Assembly: GCA_937884685.1 (NCBI GenBank)
Contig: CAKZYM010000576.1
Span: forward strand, 1-9,808
DNA length: 9,808 nucleotides
Origin: an uncultured Calothrix sp.
GTDB taxonomy: Bacteria > Cyanobacteriota > Cyanobacteriia > Cyanobacteriales > Nostocaceae
Direction of reading: 5' to 3'
A program made the translations under genes and the position numbers. The notes under the pieces are model-generated. The model made no database searches and was not told the DNA's origin. It was given only the letters and a program-made list of their open reading frames with translations. Within the stretch, counting starts at the first letter, position 1. The number at the start of each line of letters is the position of its first letter. Below are positions 1 to 7,216 of the stretch, one piece after another.

Positions 1-4
1 TTTT

Positions 5-22
5 AGTACGTTTTAACGTACT
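5..22. repeat. Perfect short inverted repeat (hairpin)
   Basis: AGTACGTT (5-12) is followed by TT and its exact complement AACGTACT (15-22). The transcript would form an 8-bp stem with almost no loop, or a 7-bp stem with a 4-base loop. It lies just left of a second perfect hairpin (33-54). Neither is followed by a clean U-run, so an intrinsic terminator is not well supported; a dispersed-repeat or mobile-element end is as likely. Confidence 0.5.
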
Positions 23-32
23 TTGTATATTA

Positions 33-54
33 GCCTCGGAATTGATTCCGAGGC
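33..54. repeat. Perfect 10-bp inverted repeat (GC-rich hairpin)
   Basis: GCCTCGGAAT (33-42) and ATTCCGAGGC (45-54) are exact complements separated by TG, giving a strong hairpin (9 bp with a 4-base loop in practice). It lies downstream of the minus-strand CHAT N-terminal fragment, so it could end or stabilise minus-strand transcripts. The bases after it on that strand (TAATATACAA) are AT-rich but not a U-tract. A partially Rho-independent terminator or a mobile-element terminus are the two readings. Confidence 0.5.
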
Positions 55-110
55 GGGTATTCGGGCTTAACGATAATGGTGCAAGATGTGAGCGCCTAAC
101 TAGCGGCGCG

Positions 111-118
111 GCGATCGC
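111..118. repeat. HIP1 palindrome GCGATCGC
   Basis: The octamer GCGATCGC is the highly iterated palindrome of many cyanobacterial genomes. A second copy is at 9192-9199 inside the CHAT-NTPase gene. It supports the taxonomic assignment and has no other assigned role here. Confidence 0.7.
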
Positions 119-156
119 CACTAGCAACAAATGAAACTAACACATTTGGTTAAATC

Positions 157-528
157 TCAAATCCTTATTGGGCAAGGGTTAGAAGATGTGTAAGTTAGGA
201 GTTTAAATATCGAGTTCAATTGTAACTGAAGCGGGGATAGCCACTGATTTAATTCTTGGTGTAGATTACGAGCAAGTTTATTACATTCAGAAGGTGAGAA
301 GTTTGTTTGAGTTTTCTTGAAACCTCCCCTGGTATCTGGTGAAGTTAACCAATCATAAACCTGCTTCCACTTTTGGTAAGTAGAAGGAATATCCGGTGCT
401 GGGGGTAATGTAATTGTAGTTTGTTTAGAATTACCCCGCATATCTGTTGTCTTCACCTGAAATTTGTTATTACCAAATCCCAAGTGAAAGTCACCGTCGC
501 TAAATTCCAGGTTTACTAATGTTTTCAT
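157..528 (-). CDS. Lone CHAT-protein N-terminal region (truncated paralogue)
   Basis: The 123-residue product matches the N-terminus of the plus-strand CHAT-NTPase protein. Both begin M-x-x-LVNL-x-FS-x-GDF-x-x-GF (residues 1-17), share TLPPAP-x-IP-x-x-Y-x-x-W (about 40-54), and have F-S-x-x-EC followed by NQWL and LQLQL (about 78-104). Homology stops near residue 107; the last ~16 residues have no counterpart, so the gene was cut or joined to unrelated DNA around base 205. It has neither the CHAT His motif nor the Cys motif, so it cannot be a protease. The ATG at 528 is chosen because the paralogue starts at the same point and TGGTGA lies 6 bases upstream of it. It follows the small membrane-protein gene by 76 bases on the same strand and may be co-transcribed. 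The remnant reading is favoured, though a deliberately short adaptor made of this module cannot be excluded. Confidence 0.55.
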   Translation of the reverse strand: MKTLVNLEFSDGDFHLGFGNNKFQVKTTDMRGNSKQTTITLPPAPDIPSTYQKWKQVYDWLTSPDTRGGFKKTQTNFSPSECNKLARNLHQELNQWLSPLQLQLNSIFKLLTYTSSNPCPIRI

Positions 529-604
529 GCAGATTCACCATTGTTTCATTACGAATGGTCAGCTAGATTTCCCGTAGTTATGTTACATCACCTCGTTACC
601 TGAA

Positions 605-1147
605 TTAATAAGCTCGTCTATCGCGCTCTAAATCGTAAATAGTTTTCTCAAATAACCAATTAGCAGAACGTTCAGGGTATTTGTTTTGAGTGCTTAAAAA
701 CAAACGTTTGGCTGTTTCGGGTGATTGTACTAAGGTTAAAAGTTTCTTTTGCAAACGAGAATTAGTTTGATTAAAAGAATCCGATTCTGTTGAGTTGGAA
801 TCAGTTTCTTGTAAATTTAGCTGGAGAAGAGCAGTTACAACTGCAATTCCTAACAACATTAATGTTACCTGAGTAGCATCAAAGTCAGGAGAGGTCTGTA
901 AACGAGTTAATTTAACAGTTTCATCCTTTTGCTTTGGTTGAGAAACTTCTACATATAATTTAGTTGAACGGTTTTCTAAAGGAGCTTTTACAGTAGTCGC
1001 TTTCTTGTTATCTACAGCTACAGGACAGATATCGTTTGATTGTAAGTTGTTCGAGCAAGTATTTACTTCGGATGCAAGTACGTTACCAACCAAACAAGTG
1101 CAAGCGATTGTAGCTAAAACGGTGTTGAATTTGAAGAAACGAAGCAT
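605..1147 (-). CDS. Small exported/membrane-anchored cyanobacterial protein
   Basis: No named function is recognised for this 180-residue protein. Residues 1-26 look like a Sec signal peptide: basic start (MLRFFKF), hydrophobic core with two Cys, and VLA-S as a plausible signal-peptidase site. A polar linker with two Cys (31 and 41) and many Lys/Thr follows, then a hydrophobic segment at about 93-110 that is a good membrane span, then a polar region. The C-terminal block (about 134-178: LLTLVQSPETAKRLF, then NWLFEK and YDLERDRR) resembles a short conserved module seen in many cyanobacterial membrane proteins, recalled rather than searched. A likely topology is a short extracytoplasmic domain, one span and a cytoplasmic tail. 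The ATG at 1147 is supported by GAGAGGT 7 bases upstream. It sits between two CHAT-gene fragments and could be the membrane partner of a lost CHAT protein, which is inference. Confidence 0.75.
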   Translation of the reverse strand: MLRFFKFNTVLATIACTCLVGNVLASEVNTCSNNLQSNDICPVAVDNKKATTVKAPLENRSTKLYVEVSQPKQKDETVKLTRLQTSPDFDATQVTLMLLGIAVVTALLQLNLQETDSNSTESDSFNQTNSRLQKKLLTLVQSPETAKRLFLSTQNKYPERSANWLFEKTIYDLERDRRAY

Positions 1148-1154
1148 TTCATGT

Positions 1155-1161
1155 ACCTCTC
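1155..1161 (-). promoter_or_regulatory. Shine-Dalgarno for the small membrane protein
   Basis: The minus strand reads GAGAGGT here, 7 bases before the ATG at 1147-1145. This fixes the start of the 180-residue protein and marks it as translated from its own signal, not from the upstream CHAT remnant. Confidence 0.55.
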
Positions 1162-1349
1162 ATTCAAGTAATGTCAATATTGAAACTGTTATCAGTGCCA
1201 ACATTTATATATAGATTTTGATTTGATTTAGCTATACAGTTTTTAGAGCCAATATTTTATATATCGTTTGCTTTGGCTTGGTTATACAATATTTAAATTA
1301 ATTAACGAATATTGATATGAATGCTTGAACATGGGTTAAGAATTATTTA

Positions 1350-1922
1350 TTAATTCAAATCAAACAACCGATAAATCTCAGCCAATACTTGGTTTACTTC
1401 AGATGACAAAGCAGCAGCAGGTTGTTCTGCAAGAATACCTCGCAGTTGTCTAGTGTGAACCTTCACCTGTTTTTTATCAACGAGTTTATCTTGAATTTGT
1501 AGCGCTTCAGAAATCAATTGAACCTGTTCCAAAGCTTCCGCTTGAGCATTTGGTGTAATTGTGTAGTCTTCTTCTATTAACCTGTGTAGTTGTATTAGTA
1601 AGTTATCAAGCTGTGGCTTACCAGCACCAGGAAACTGCGACCATTTTAAAGGAACTTCGGCTGGATTTTGGCAAATCACGGGAAGCCAGCTAGCACATGG
1701 ATATCTATCTTCTAAGCCTTCTAATTTCTGCCGTGCTTCTCTAACGGAATTATACAATGATTTACCATTGGCGAATGCTTGCAAAAAGTTTTTTAAAAAT
1801 AATTGTGCAACTTCATCGGGAACGGGTTGACGCATGACTATGATTTGAGGAATGTGCAATTCGGCTAAATCTTGCGCTATACCCAAACCTTTACAAGGGA
1901 AGATTGAGTTCCTGCGATTGAG
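1350..1922 (-). pseudogene. CHAT protease C-terminal remnant with helical tail domain
   Basis: The open frame runs from just after the TAA at 1925-1923 and gives about 190 residues. From GLGIAQDLAEL (about residue 12 on) it matches the second half of the CHAT domain of the plus-strand protein: P-x-IIV, R-x-PVPD, a VAQ-FLK-FL helix, A-x-G-x-SLY-x-SV-x-x-AR, then WLPVICQNP. A Cys precedes GLG (PCKGLG, against SCDGLG in the intact gene), so the catalytic Cys position may survive, but the whole first half with the catalytic His is missing. The last ~80 residues are Gln/Leu-rich and helical (LIQLHRLIEEDY, then ALEQVQ), resembling a C-terminal domain found on cyanobacterial caspase-like and pentapeptide proteins, perhaps an effector-associated interaction domain. 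The only candidate start is a TTG at 1886 without a convincing ribosome site. I read it as a decayed 3' end, although the tail could still be translated. Confidence 0.6.
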
Positions 1923-3926
1923 TTACTCAAAATATTCGTCATCGAAAAAAGATAAGATTTCGTTTCTCAATTTTTGTTGCCATAAATTTTGTATTTCATG
2001 TCTAAAAAAATAATCAATATCTTTCATTTCATTATCATACATACATAATACGTCATCTCTGTATCCAAGTCCTTGACCCCATCTACCTTTTACTTCTGAC
2101 CAAAAAATATTAGACTCATCTTGTGGTTTTAAAATTTCGTTTTCTAATTTATCAGAAATTTGACTGCCTAAAGAAATGACAATCTCTTCATAACAAGCAT
2201 CTACTTCTTTTTTAATAAATTCCAGAATAGAAGCTAATCCTGATTTATCACTTGCGTCTTTTTTTGTAAGATTAATAGCCCCTAATATTTGGTTTTTCAG
2301 TTCTTGCAAATTCTTTCTTACTAAATCTTCGGCAACATTTTTACACTCGAAATATATATCTATATCTCTAACATCGTATTTTCCATGTCTATTATTAATC
2401 GCCCTAAATACCGTGACGTGATAACTTCTAAGAAATAGAATATACTCGGATGTTAGTTCATATTTATGATATTCTATAATTTCTAGTTCTTGAATATTTT
2501 TTTTTAAATTATTGAGTAATTTTTTATCTTCAGGCTCCAGAATGTTGCCATTTTGTATTTGTAAAAACAATTGCTCTAATTGACTTACTTCTGCATGAAG
2601 CTTATTCTCTCTTCTTTCAATCAAACTATAAATTTTATTAATTAATATTTGTTTTTCCGACTCAATATCTGATTTGTCATAATCCGGGTCAACTCTACCG
2701 TCGTTTAAATAAAATTGTTTGGCATCATAAAAAAATATGTTATCTGGAATAAATTGTATTTTTTGCTGCCTAAAGCTGTCTTCAATCTGACTTTTTCTTA
2801 CAGCTATTCCTTCGTCTCCATCTTCAACTTGTCCATCTGATGAGAATAATTTTTCTGGTTCTCCTTTTTGAGGTAATATAATTAATGCAAACTTTGTATC
2901 TATATCTTTAGATTCACTTGTAAGATATCTTTTTATTAATTCGGAAACGTTTGAAGGTGCAGATTTAAAACTTTCTGTAAATATACAAATTGTTTGGTCA
3001 TTGTCTCGAATATAGCTTTCTAAATCTTTTCTAATTTTAACTTCATCTATACCTTTGGTATCAATAATTGAATTTAATTTAGGATATTGTTCAAAATCAA
3101 TAATATTCGGGCTGACATATATAATAATTTTTTGAGGAATTAAGCAAGTATTTATTTTACCGAGATTTATTTGATAAAATTTATCTTTTATCCATTCTTT
3201 TTCAGCTTTTACATCATTTATTTTTGCAGAATTAAACTCTTCTCTACAATCAAATTTTGTCTGTTTTCTCAGATGCAGTTTAGCACGTTTAATCACCTCC
3301 TTTATAAAGTTATTCAATTGAGAACTACTAAAGTCTTTTGCTAATTGTGCAGCTTCATCTATATAATTGCCTTTGCTATGAATTTCTTTTAGATGAACTA
3401 TATTTCTAATTGCACGAATTAGTTCAGTTGAAGAGAGTTTTAATGAATCTTCAGATTTACCATCAGGATACACTTGTTGCCATATATCAAGACAAAAATC
3501 TTTGATTAATTCAATCATATCTTCTTCAGAATAAGGAGATATTTCAATATAAGTTTCTACAGCAGGTTTTATGATTACTTCGCATATTGTTGTCTTTCCA
3601 GAACCAGTTGAAAGAATTTCTTTAATGCTTGTTATAGTTTTATATTCTACTTTATCGCCTTTTTTTATTTTTTTCTTTTGTTTATGTTCATATACAAAAT
3701 TAAAAAGATGACATATAGCTGTAGTTTTACCTACACCAACTTGTCCAATAAATAATATGTCATATTTAGTGATTAGTGAAATAGTTTTGATTTTTTCTAG
3801 TCTATTGTTAATAGTCTCCAATGTTTTCAATGCTATAGAATCCCATATACTTTTATAATTTTTGTTACGATTAATTTCCTTGGATATTTTCTGCTGTAGG
3901 AATTCAATGTCTTTTTTATCTAGCAT
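1923..3926 (-). CDS. Large P-loop GTPase-like protein (dynamin/TRAFAC-like)
   Basis: This 667-residue, lysine- and glutamate-rich protein has a clear Walker A motif, GQVGVGKT (61-68), after a hydrophobic strand (YDILFI). A glycine/threonine-rich stretch STGSGKTT (106-113) followed by ICEV is where a switch I threonine would sit. A G3-type motif, DTKGID (289-294), is preceded by a hydrophobic strand. FALIILP (346-352) and IFFYDAK (397-403) look like the later core strands, but no canonical NKxD is present, so nucleotide specificity is uncertain. The C-terminal ~250 residues are charged and largely helical, as in dynamin-like and other large GTPases; no membrane span was seen. The ATG at 3926 is the first Met; no strong ribosome site precedes it. 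The gene is visibly more AT-rich than its neighbours, which hints at separate acquisition. It lies beside CHAT genes, an arrangement consistent with a GTPase signalling component of a conflict system, which is inference. Confidence 0.75.
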   Translation of the reverse strand: MLDKKDIEFLQQKISKEINRNKNYKSIWDSIALKTLETINNRLEKIKTISLITKYDILFIGQVGVGKTTAICHLFNFVYEHKQKKKIKKGDKVEYKTITSIKEILSTGSGKTTICEVIIKPAVETYIEISPYSEEDMIELIKDFCLDIWQQVYPDGKSEDSLKLSSTELIRAIRNIVHLKEIHSKGNYIDEAAQLAKDFSSSQLNNFIKEVIKRAKLHLRKQTKFDCREEFNSAKINDVKAEKEWIKDKFYQINLGKINTCLIPQKIIIYVSPNIIDFEQYPKLNSIIDTKGIDEVKIRKDLESYIRDNDQTICIFTESFKSAPSNVSELIKRYLTSESKDIDTKFALIILPQKGEPEKLFSSDGQVEDGDEGIAVRKSQIEDSFRQQKIQFIPDNIFFYDAKQFYLNDGRVDPDYDKSDIESEKQILINKIYSLIERRENKLHAEVSQLEQLFLQIQNGNILEPEDKKLLNNLKKNIQELEIIEYHKYELTSEYILFLRSYHVTVFRAINNRHGKYDVRDIDIYFECKNVAEDLVRKNLQELKNQILGAINLTKKDASDKSGLASILEFIKKEVDACYEEIVISLGSQISDKLENEILKPQDESNIFWSEVKGRWGQGLGYRDDVLCMYDNEMKDIDYFFRHEIQNLWQQKLRNEILSFFDDEYFE

Positions 3927-4038
3927 TATAATTTACTGCTTAAGTAGATGATATATACATAATTCCCTTAAATTCTCTAAAAATCACAATTAGTTAAAAT
4001 TTCAGTATTTACCGCAGATTAATGACAGAAATAAATTG

Positions 4039-4131
4039 TAGGACTTATGCATAGACTATGTGTTTATGTCATTGGGAGTGAAGCGAAGCAATCGCAAAGC
4101 TTTGTTTCTCATTACGAGTACGTAAATCCTA
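4039..4131. mobile_element. MITE-like element flanked by TA (IS630/Tc1-type ends)
   Basis: The ends TAGGACTTATGCA (4039-4051) and TACGTAAATCCTA (4119-4131) are imperfect inverted repeats, matching at 10 of 13 positions. Each outer end is a TA, the target duplication expected of IS630/Tc1/mariner-type transposition. The ends resemble the GGACTTACGCA termini common in cyanobacterial genomes, recalled rather than searched. The ~93-bp interior has no coding capacity and contains a second repeat (GTCATTGGGAGTGAAGCGAA, from 4068), related to one inside the CHAT-NTPase gene. It is probably a non-autonomous element. Confidence 0.55.
4068..4100 (+). repeat. Dispersed GTCATTGGGAGTG repeat, copy 1
   Basis: GTCATTGGGAGTG, then AAGCGAAGCAATCGC, is closely related to the copy at 9388-9426 (same 13-base start, same AGCG-AGC and AATCGC modules, 9 extra bases there). 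It is a typical cyanobacterial short dispersed repeat, here inside the MITE-like element. Confidence 0.6.
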
Positions 4132-4426
4132 AATTATATTAACTGTTTAATTTAAATTTTTTGGCTTTTAACATCAGTGCTTTAGCCTTCCTGCTAATAG
4201 AAAAGTATATGCTTAGACAGTTAATCCAATTTGGGAATGAAGTTGTTAGTTTGGCTTATCAAACTTACACATACCCTTAATTTTTTCTTTAGTCATGGCG
4301 AATATTAACCCGAACTTTATACCAATCACCTTAAAGAACAGTAGAGAAAAACGAAAAGAAGTTGCCAGCAGAGCAAAAAATGACCTCCCAGCAACTCCAT
4401 CCCAAAAAAGCCAGTAGATATCGAAA

Positions 4427-5494
4427 TTACAAAACAAACTCTTCCGTAACCACAGCATCTTGATAAATAGCTTCCACTTTAAACTGTTTCCCAGCTGCTT
4501 CGCTAAATTCTAACGGAATAATTTGGTCGAATTCTCCAGCAATCTTTTCTTCACTTTCTGCTTTATCAGTATTATGATTTAGCGTTACTTTCAACTTTAA
4601 ACCCTGCGGTAAACAATATTGATTTTGAGAGCGAATTTCTGCGAGTACTCCTATTTCTTGATTTTCTTCAGTTCTCATACTTAATGTTAATGCAAAGCGT
4701 TGACCGTTTAATAACAATCCAAAATCAAATAACTTACCCCTTCTGACTGCAAATTCAGATGACCTTTTATTTACACTACCTCTTCTAACTATACTTTTTA
4801 CATAACCCCAAGCAGGTGTTTGTGGTGTCAAAATATCTTCAAGAGACTGCCAACCTTCTTCAAATGCTCCACTCCACCATTTACCAAGATTTACAAGTGA
4901 TTGGGTGAGTGTATCAGTAGCTTTATCAATGTTTGCGATTACTTTTTCTGAAATATTGGGTAAAGGAATAGCATCCACTTCTAAAAAGCGGGTGTACATT
5001 AATAAATTATTTATTTGATTATCAAATTCAGAAAGTTGTATTTGACAATCACCATCATCATTAGTATGTCTTTGAAGTCGCGATAATTCATCATGTCGTA
5101 TTAGCCCATGAATTCTTAGTTGCTCGATTTCTTCTAAAACTTCTACTAATACATAGAAATGAGCCGCACGTTTTGGTAATGTAATGTTGTCTTGAGGAAT
5201 AGTAACAAATTCATCAACAAGGTTATCAACAGTAATTAATTGAACTTTGAAATCACCAACCTCTAAGTTAACTCCTGTTTGCGTAACTTTTATATCTGGT
5301 AATTCTTGCTGTAACCATTCTTCAAAGCCGAGAAAAGCGAGTTTATTCAGGTAAGTTTTCCATTGATTTTTCTCACCATCAATGTTTTTACTAATATTTC
5401 CTGCTTTCTCATAATGCTCTGCTTCTAACCAGGTAACTCTTGGCTTCATTCTTTGATTAAAATCTTTTTGTAGGTGCAAGGGGGATGTCATCAT
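4427..5494 (-). CDS. DUF1822 family protein
   Basis: The 355-residue protein has the hallmarks of the cyanobacterial DUF1822 family: an N-terminal W-x-x-YLNKLAF...WL block (45-61), a central V-x-IPQD-x-x-x-LP-x-x-AAHFYVLVEV segment (97-119; the family usually has VP-x-EW-x-DIP-x-W-x-x-DYY), then L-x-IHGLIRHDEL (126-137), and a beta-rich C-terminus about glycine, leucine and charged residues (about 260-355). The function of the family is unknown; no catalytic motif, signal peptide or membrane span was seen, so it should be cytoplasmic. TCTGGAGAAT lies just upstream, supporting ATG 5494 (or the adjacent ATG at 5491). It follows the sigma-like gene by 75 bases on the same strand, the usual pairing of these families in cyanobacteria, so the two likely form an operon. 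A Cys/Asp-rich stretch (TNDDGDCQIQL) is family-typical. Confidence 0.85.
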   Translation of the reverse strand: MMTSPLHLQKDFNQRMKPRVTWLEAEHYEKAGNISKNIDGEKNQWKTYLNKLAFLGFEEWLQQELPDIKVTQTGVNLEVGDFKVQLITVDNLVDEFVTIPQDNITLPKRAAHFYVLVEVLEEIEQLRIHGLIRHDELSRLQRHTNDDGDCQIQLSEFDNQINNLLMYTRFLEVDAIPLPNISEKVIANIDKATDTLTQSLVNLGKWWSGAFEEGWQSLEDILTPQTPAWGYVKSIVRRGSVNKRSSEFAVRRGKLFDFGLLLNGQRFALTLSMRTEENQEIGVLAEIRSQNQYCLPQGLKLKVTLNHNTDKAESEEKIAGEFDQIIPLEFSEAAGKQFKVEAIYQDAVVTEEFVL

Positions 5495-5504
5495 TTCACT
5501 ATTC

Positions 5505-5508
5505 TCCA
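5505..5508 (-). promoter_or_regulatory. Shine-Dalgarno (GGAG) of the DUF1822 gene
   Basis: GGAG lies 10 bases before the ATG at 5494 and 13 before the second ATG at 5491. Spacing slightly favours 5494. Confidence 0.5.
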
Positions 5509-5569
5509 GATAAATATTTACGATTGTGGCAAGCTTTTTTGATGGTGATTATTTTCATGTTGTGTCTCT

Positions 5570-7129
5570 TTAATGATTCATGTACTTTCGTAGTATTTGA
5601 GCAAATAAGCTATTCTTGTAAGGATTTCTTGGAGATATTATTTCTGCATGGGCTTCTTTGAATGCGATTTTATCTAAAAAGCTTCTTACCTCTTCTGCTA
5701 TACCTTTTAAGTTGTCTGGGTTGCCAGAAATGTTCGAGACAAAAAATTGACTTGCTTCTTGTTGTATTTTGCTAATAAAAATCTCTTCGCTCGTACATTG
5801 AACATTTGCGATTAGCTCGCTAATTTGAAATATACGTCTTGCTTTTGCCCAATTTATATTCCATTGTTCGGCAATTTCTTTCAAACTTAAAGGATTAACT
5901 TCGTGGTAATACAACCGCAATCCATCTACGAATTTTTCAGCATAAGCTTTAGATGCTTTTTTTGCTGCTAGTAATTCAACACGTTGAGGAATTCTAAACG
6001 AAATTGCATTATACAAAGCGGACTGTGGTAGCCGGTTCAAAAGTTCTCGTAATTCATTTTCTTCCATGTCTTCGCAGTTATTATCCTCAGTACCAAGTTG
6101 ATTCAATTTAGAAAAATAATCATTGTTTTCTTCTGAAGAATTGCTTACATCGATGGAATCTGCTTGAGGTTTTCCCGTTTTGATGGAATGGTTGTCTTGG
6201 CGCAATATTTCTGCTATTTCTTTGAATTTTGGAATTAATTCCTTTTCAGAACGAAGTATAACTCCTTTATCCTGTAGTAAAAACAGCATTTCTGACCATT
6301 GAAGACTAGTAGGTTCGGAACATCTTCCTCTAGAGCGAGATTGTCTTCTATCCCTTCTGTAGACTGCATGAAAGACTTCGATAAGATGGCGATTAGCGGA
6401 GCTAAACCCCTCCGGGGTAACGCCATCTTTCAAACTACCAGATAGCGATTGAGGAACTTCCCTACATAATAACGACCAATCGCTGGGAACCCAAACTCCA
6501 TATTCGAGCAATAATGTTTGTAAATCTTTATTTTGCTTGATGCGTCTGATACACCAATTATCTAGACTTTCGCTATTCCTGCTATCGGATAAATTTGGAT
6601 TATAACTGCTTAAAACCTCGACGCTAAAAAACTTTCCTGCTTTTGATATTGTTAAGTTACCCGAATCCTTTAAAATCAATTGAGTTTTACCATCACTGTC
6701 CACAATGACGAAGGTATTACCGTCATCGTTGAGAACGTATGATAACAAGTTATCCAATCGTATTTTGCCAAACGCTCTCTTGATTAATATATGGCAACCT
6801 TCGATAACCTTATAGGATACATAGCATCTCAAACAAAGCCCAGCCATAGCACGCTGCTCTGGATCGAGTGTTTGATTATGGAAAGTTTTCCATAGATTTA
6901 GTTGCACGTATTGATTTTCTTCTTTAGATAAACTTGTTTGATTCCTCAATTGCGGAAATTCTTCTTCAAAGAAGTTTTTGGCTAAAGTCAATGGTTTATC
7001 CTTGTAACCCAAAGTAGGATTACAGTTTTTATCAAGAGGATTAGCGACAATGCAAATTGTCCAATACCTTGATGTACTAATATCCATAGCTTTTGTACGC
7101 ACCGGAGTAGCTAATTCATTGGTTCTCAT
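5570..7129 (-). CDS. Sigma-70-like regulator of cyanobacteria
   Basis: The 519-residue protein resembles large cyanobacterial sigma-factor-like proteins that precede DUF1822 genes. Early segments (EQRAMAGLCLRCYVSYKVIE, then LDNLLSYVLNDDG) are followed by ...VEVLSSYNP and SLDNWCIRRIKQNKDLQTLL, then LLEYGVWVPSDWSLL, all family landmarks corresponding to a region-2-like unit. A C-terminal helix-turn-helix-like segment, LSLKEIAEQWNINWAKARRI (about residues 413-432), is followed by a short helical end. It is expected to bind RNA polymerase and/or DNA. The frame is open upstream to 7189, but that would need a TTG and a hydrophobic MNLIYVLYLF leader; ATG 7129 is preferred, and ATG 7087 is also possible. 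No clear ribosome site precedes any of them. An in-frame palindromic repeat lies at 6383-6429 (about residues 234-249). The gene is divergent from the CHAT-NTPase and is probably its local regulator by position, which is inference. Confidence 0.75.
   Translation of the reverse strand: MRTNELATPVRTKAMDISTSRYWTICIVANPLDKNCNPTLGYKDKPLTLAKNFFEEEFPQLRNQTSLSKEENQYVQLNLWKTFHNQTLDPEQRAMAGLCLRCYVSYKVIEGCHILIKRAFGKIRLDNLLSYVLNDDGNTFVIVDSDGKTQLILKDSGNLTISKAGKFFSVEVLSSYNPNLSDSRNSESLDNWCIRRIKQNKDLQTLLLEYGVWVPSDWSLLCREVPQSLSGSLKDGVTPEGFSSANRHLIEVFHAVYRRDRRQSRSRGRCSEPTSLQWSEMLFLLQDKGVILRSEKELIPKFKEIAEILRQDNHSIKTGKPQADSIDVSNSSEENNDYFSKLNQLGTEDNNCEDMEENELRELLNRLPQSALYNAISFRIPQRVELLAAKKASKAYAEKFVDGLRLYYHEVNPLSLKEIAEQWNINWAKARRIFQISELIANVQCTSEEIFISKIQQEASQFFVSNISGNPDNLKGIAEEVRSFLDKIAFKEAHAEIISPRNPYKNSLFAQILRKYMNH
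6383..6429. repeat. Palindromic dispersed repeat inside the sigma-like gene
   Basis: AAGATGGCG (6383-6391) and CGCCATCTT (6421-6429) are perfect 9-bp terminal inverted repeats. Between them lie a TTAGC-GGA-GCTAA palindrome (6393-6405) and CCCC-TCC-GGGG (6407-6417). This GC-rich, nested-hairpin structure is unlike the AT-rich gene around it and resembles the TTAGCGGAGC-type short repeats of cyanobacteria. It is read in frame as DGVTPEGFSSANRHL, so the regulator tolerates it. Confidence 0.6.
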
Positions 7130-7216
7130 ACTAGGATTTGTGATGGAAACACAATTGGTAAACAAATAAAGAACGTAAATAAGATTCAAAGCATCTGTTA
7201 TAAGTAGCTTTTGAAG

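Larger units (their letters stand above)
3927..4426. other. 500-base intergenic gap with a MITE-like element
   Basis: This gap separates the DUF1822 gene from the GTPase gene. It contains the TA-flanked palindromic element at 4039-4131, an AT-rich tract at about 4130-4170 and a T-rich run at 4279-4291. An open frame for about 40 residues exists on the plus strand (4295-4417) without a ribosome site, so I do not call it a gene. The gap argues that the GTPase has its own promoter, but no -35/-10 pair could be assigned with confidence. Confidence 0.6.

Noticed and set aside
1005..1214. 69-residue plus-strand open frame
   Set aside because: It is antisense to the signal-peptide end of the small membrane protein, which has a better start, ribosome site and protein character.
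1247..1278. Terminator after the CHAT C-terminal remnant
   Set aside because: AGCCAA and TTGGCT can pair, but the stem is only 6 bp around a 20-base loop with no U-tract.
4295..4417. Possible 40-residue plus-strand gene in the gap between DUF1822 and GTPase genes
   Set aside because: It starts with ATG, but the bases before it are T-rich with no ribosome site, and the composition is ordinary for intergenic DNA. It lies opposite another short open frame, and no family likeness was recognised.
4246..4458. 70-residue minus-strand open frame overlapping the 3' end of the DUF1822 gene
   Set aside because: It begins inside the DUF1822 coding sequence in another frame, with no ribosome site. Its hydrophobic, Phe-rich product is what AT-rich intergenic DNA gives by chance.
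6235..6426. 63-residue minus-strand open frame
   Set aside because: Lies within the sigma-like gene in another frame and starts in the palindromic repeat; a shadow.
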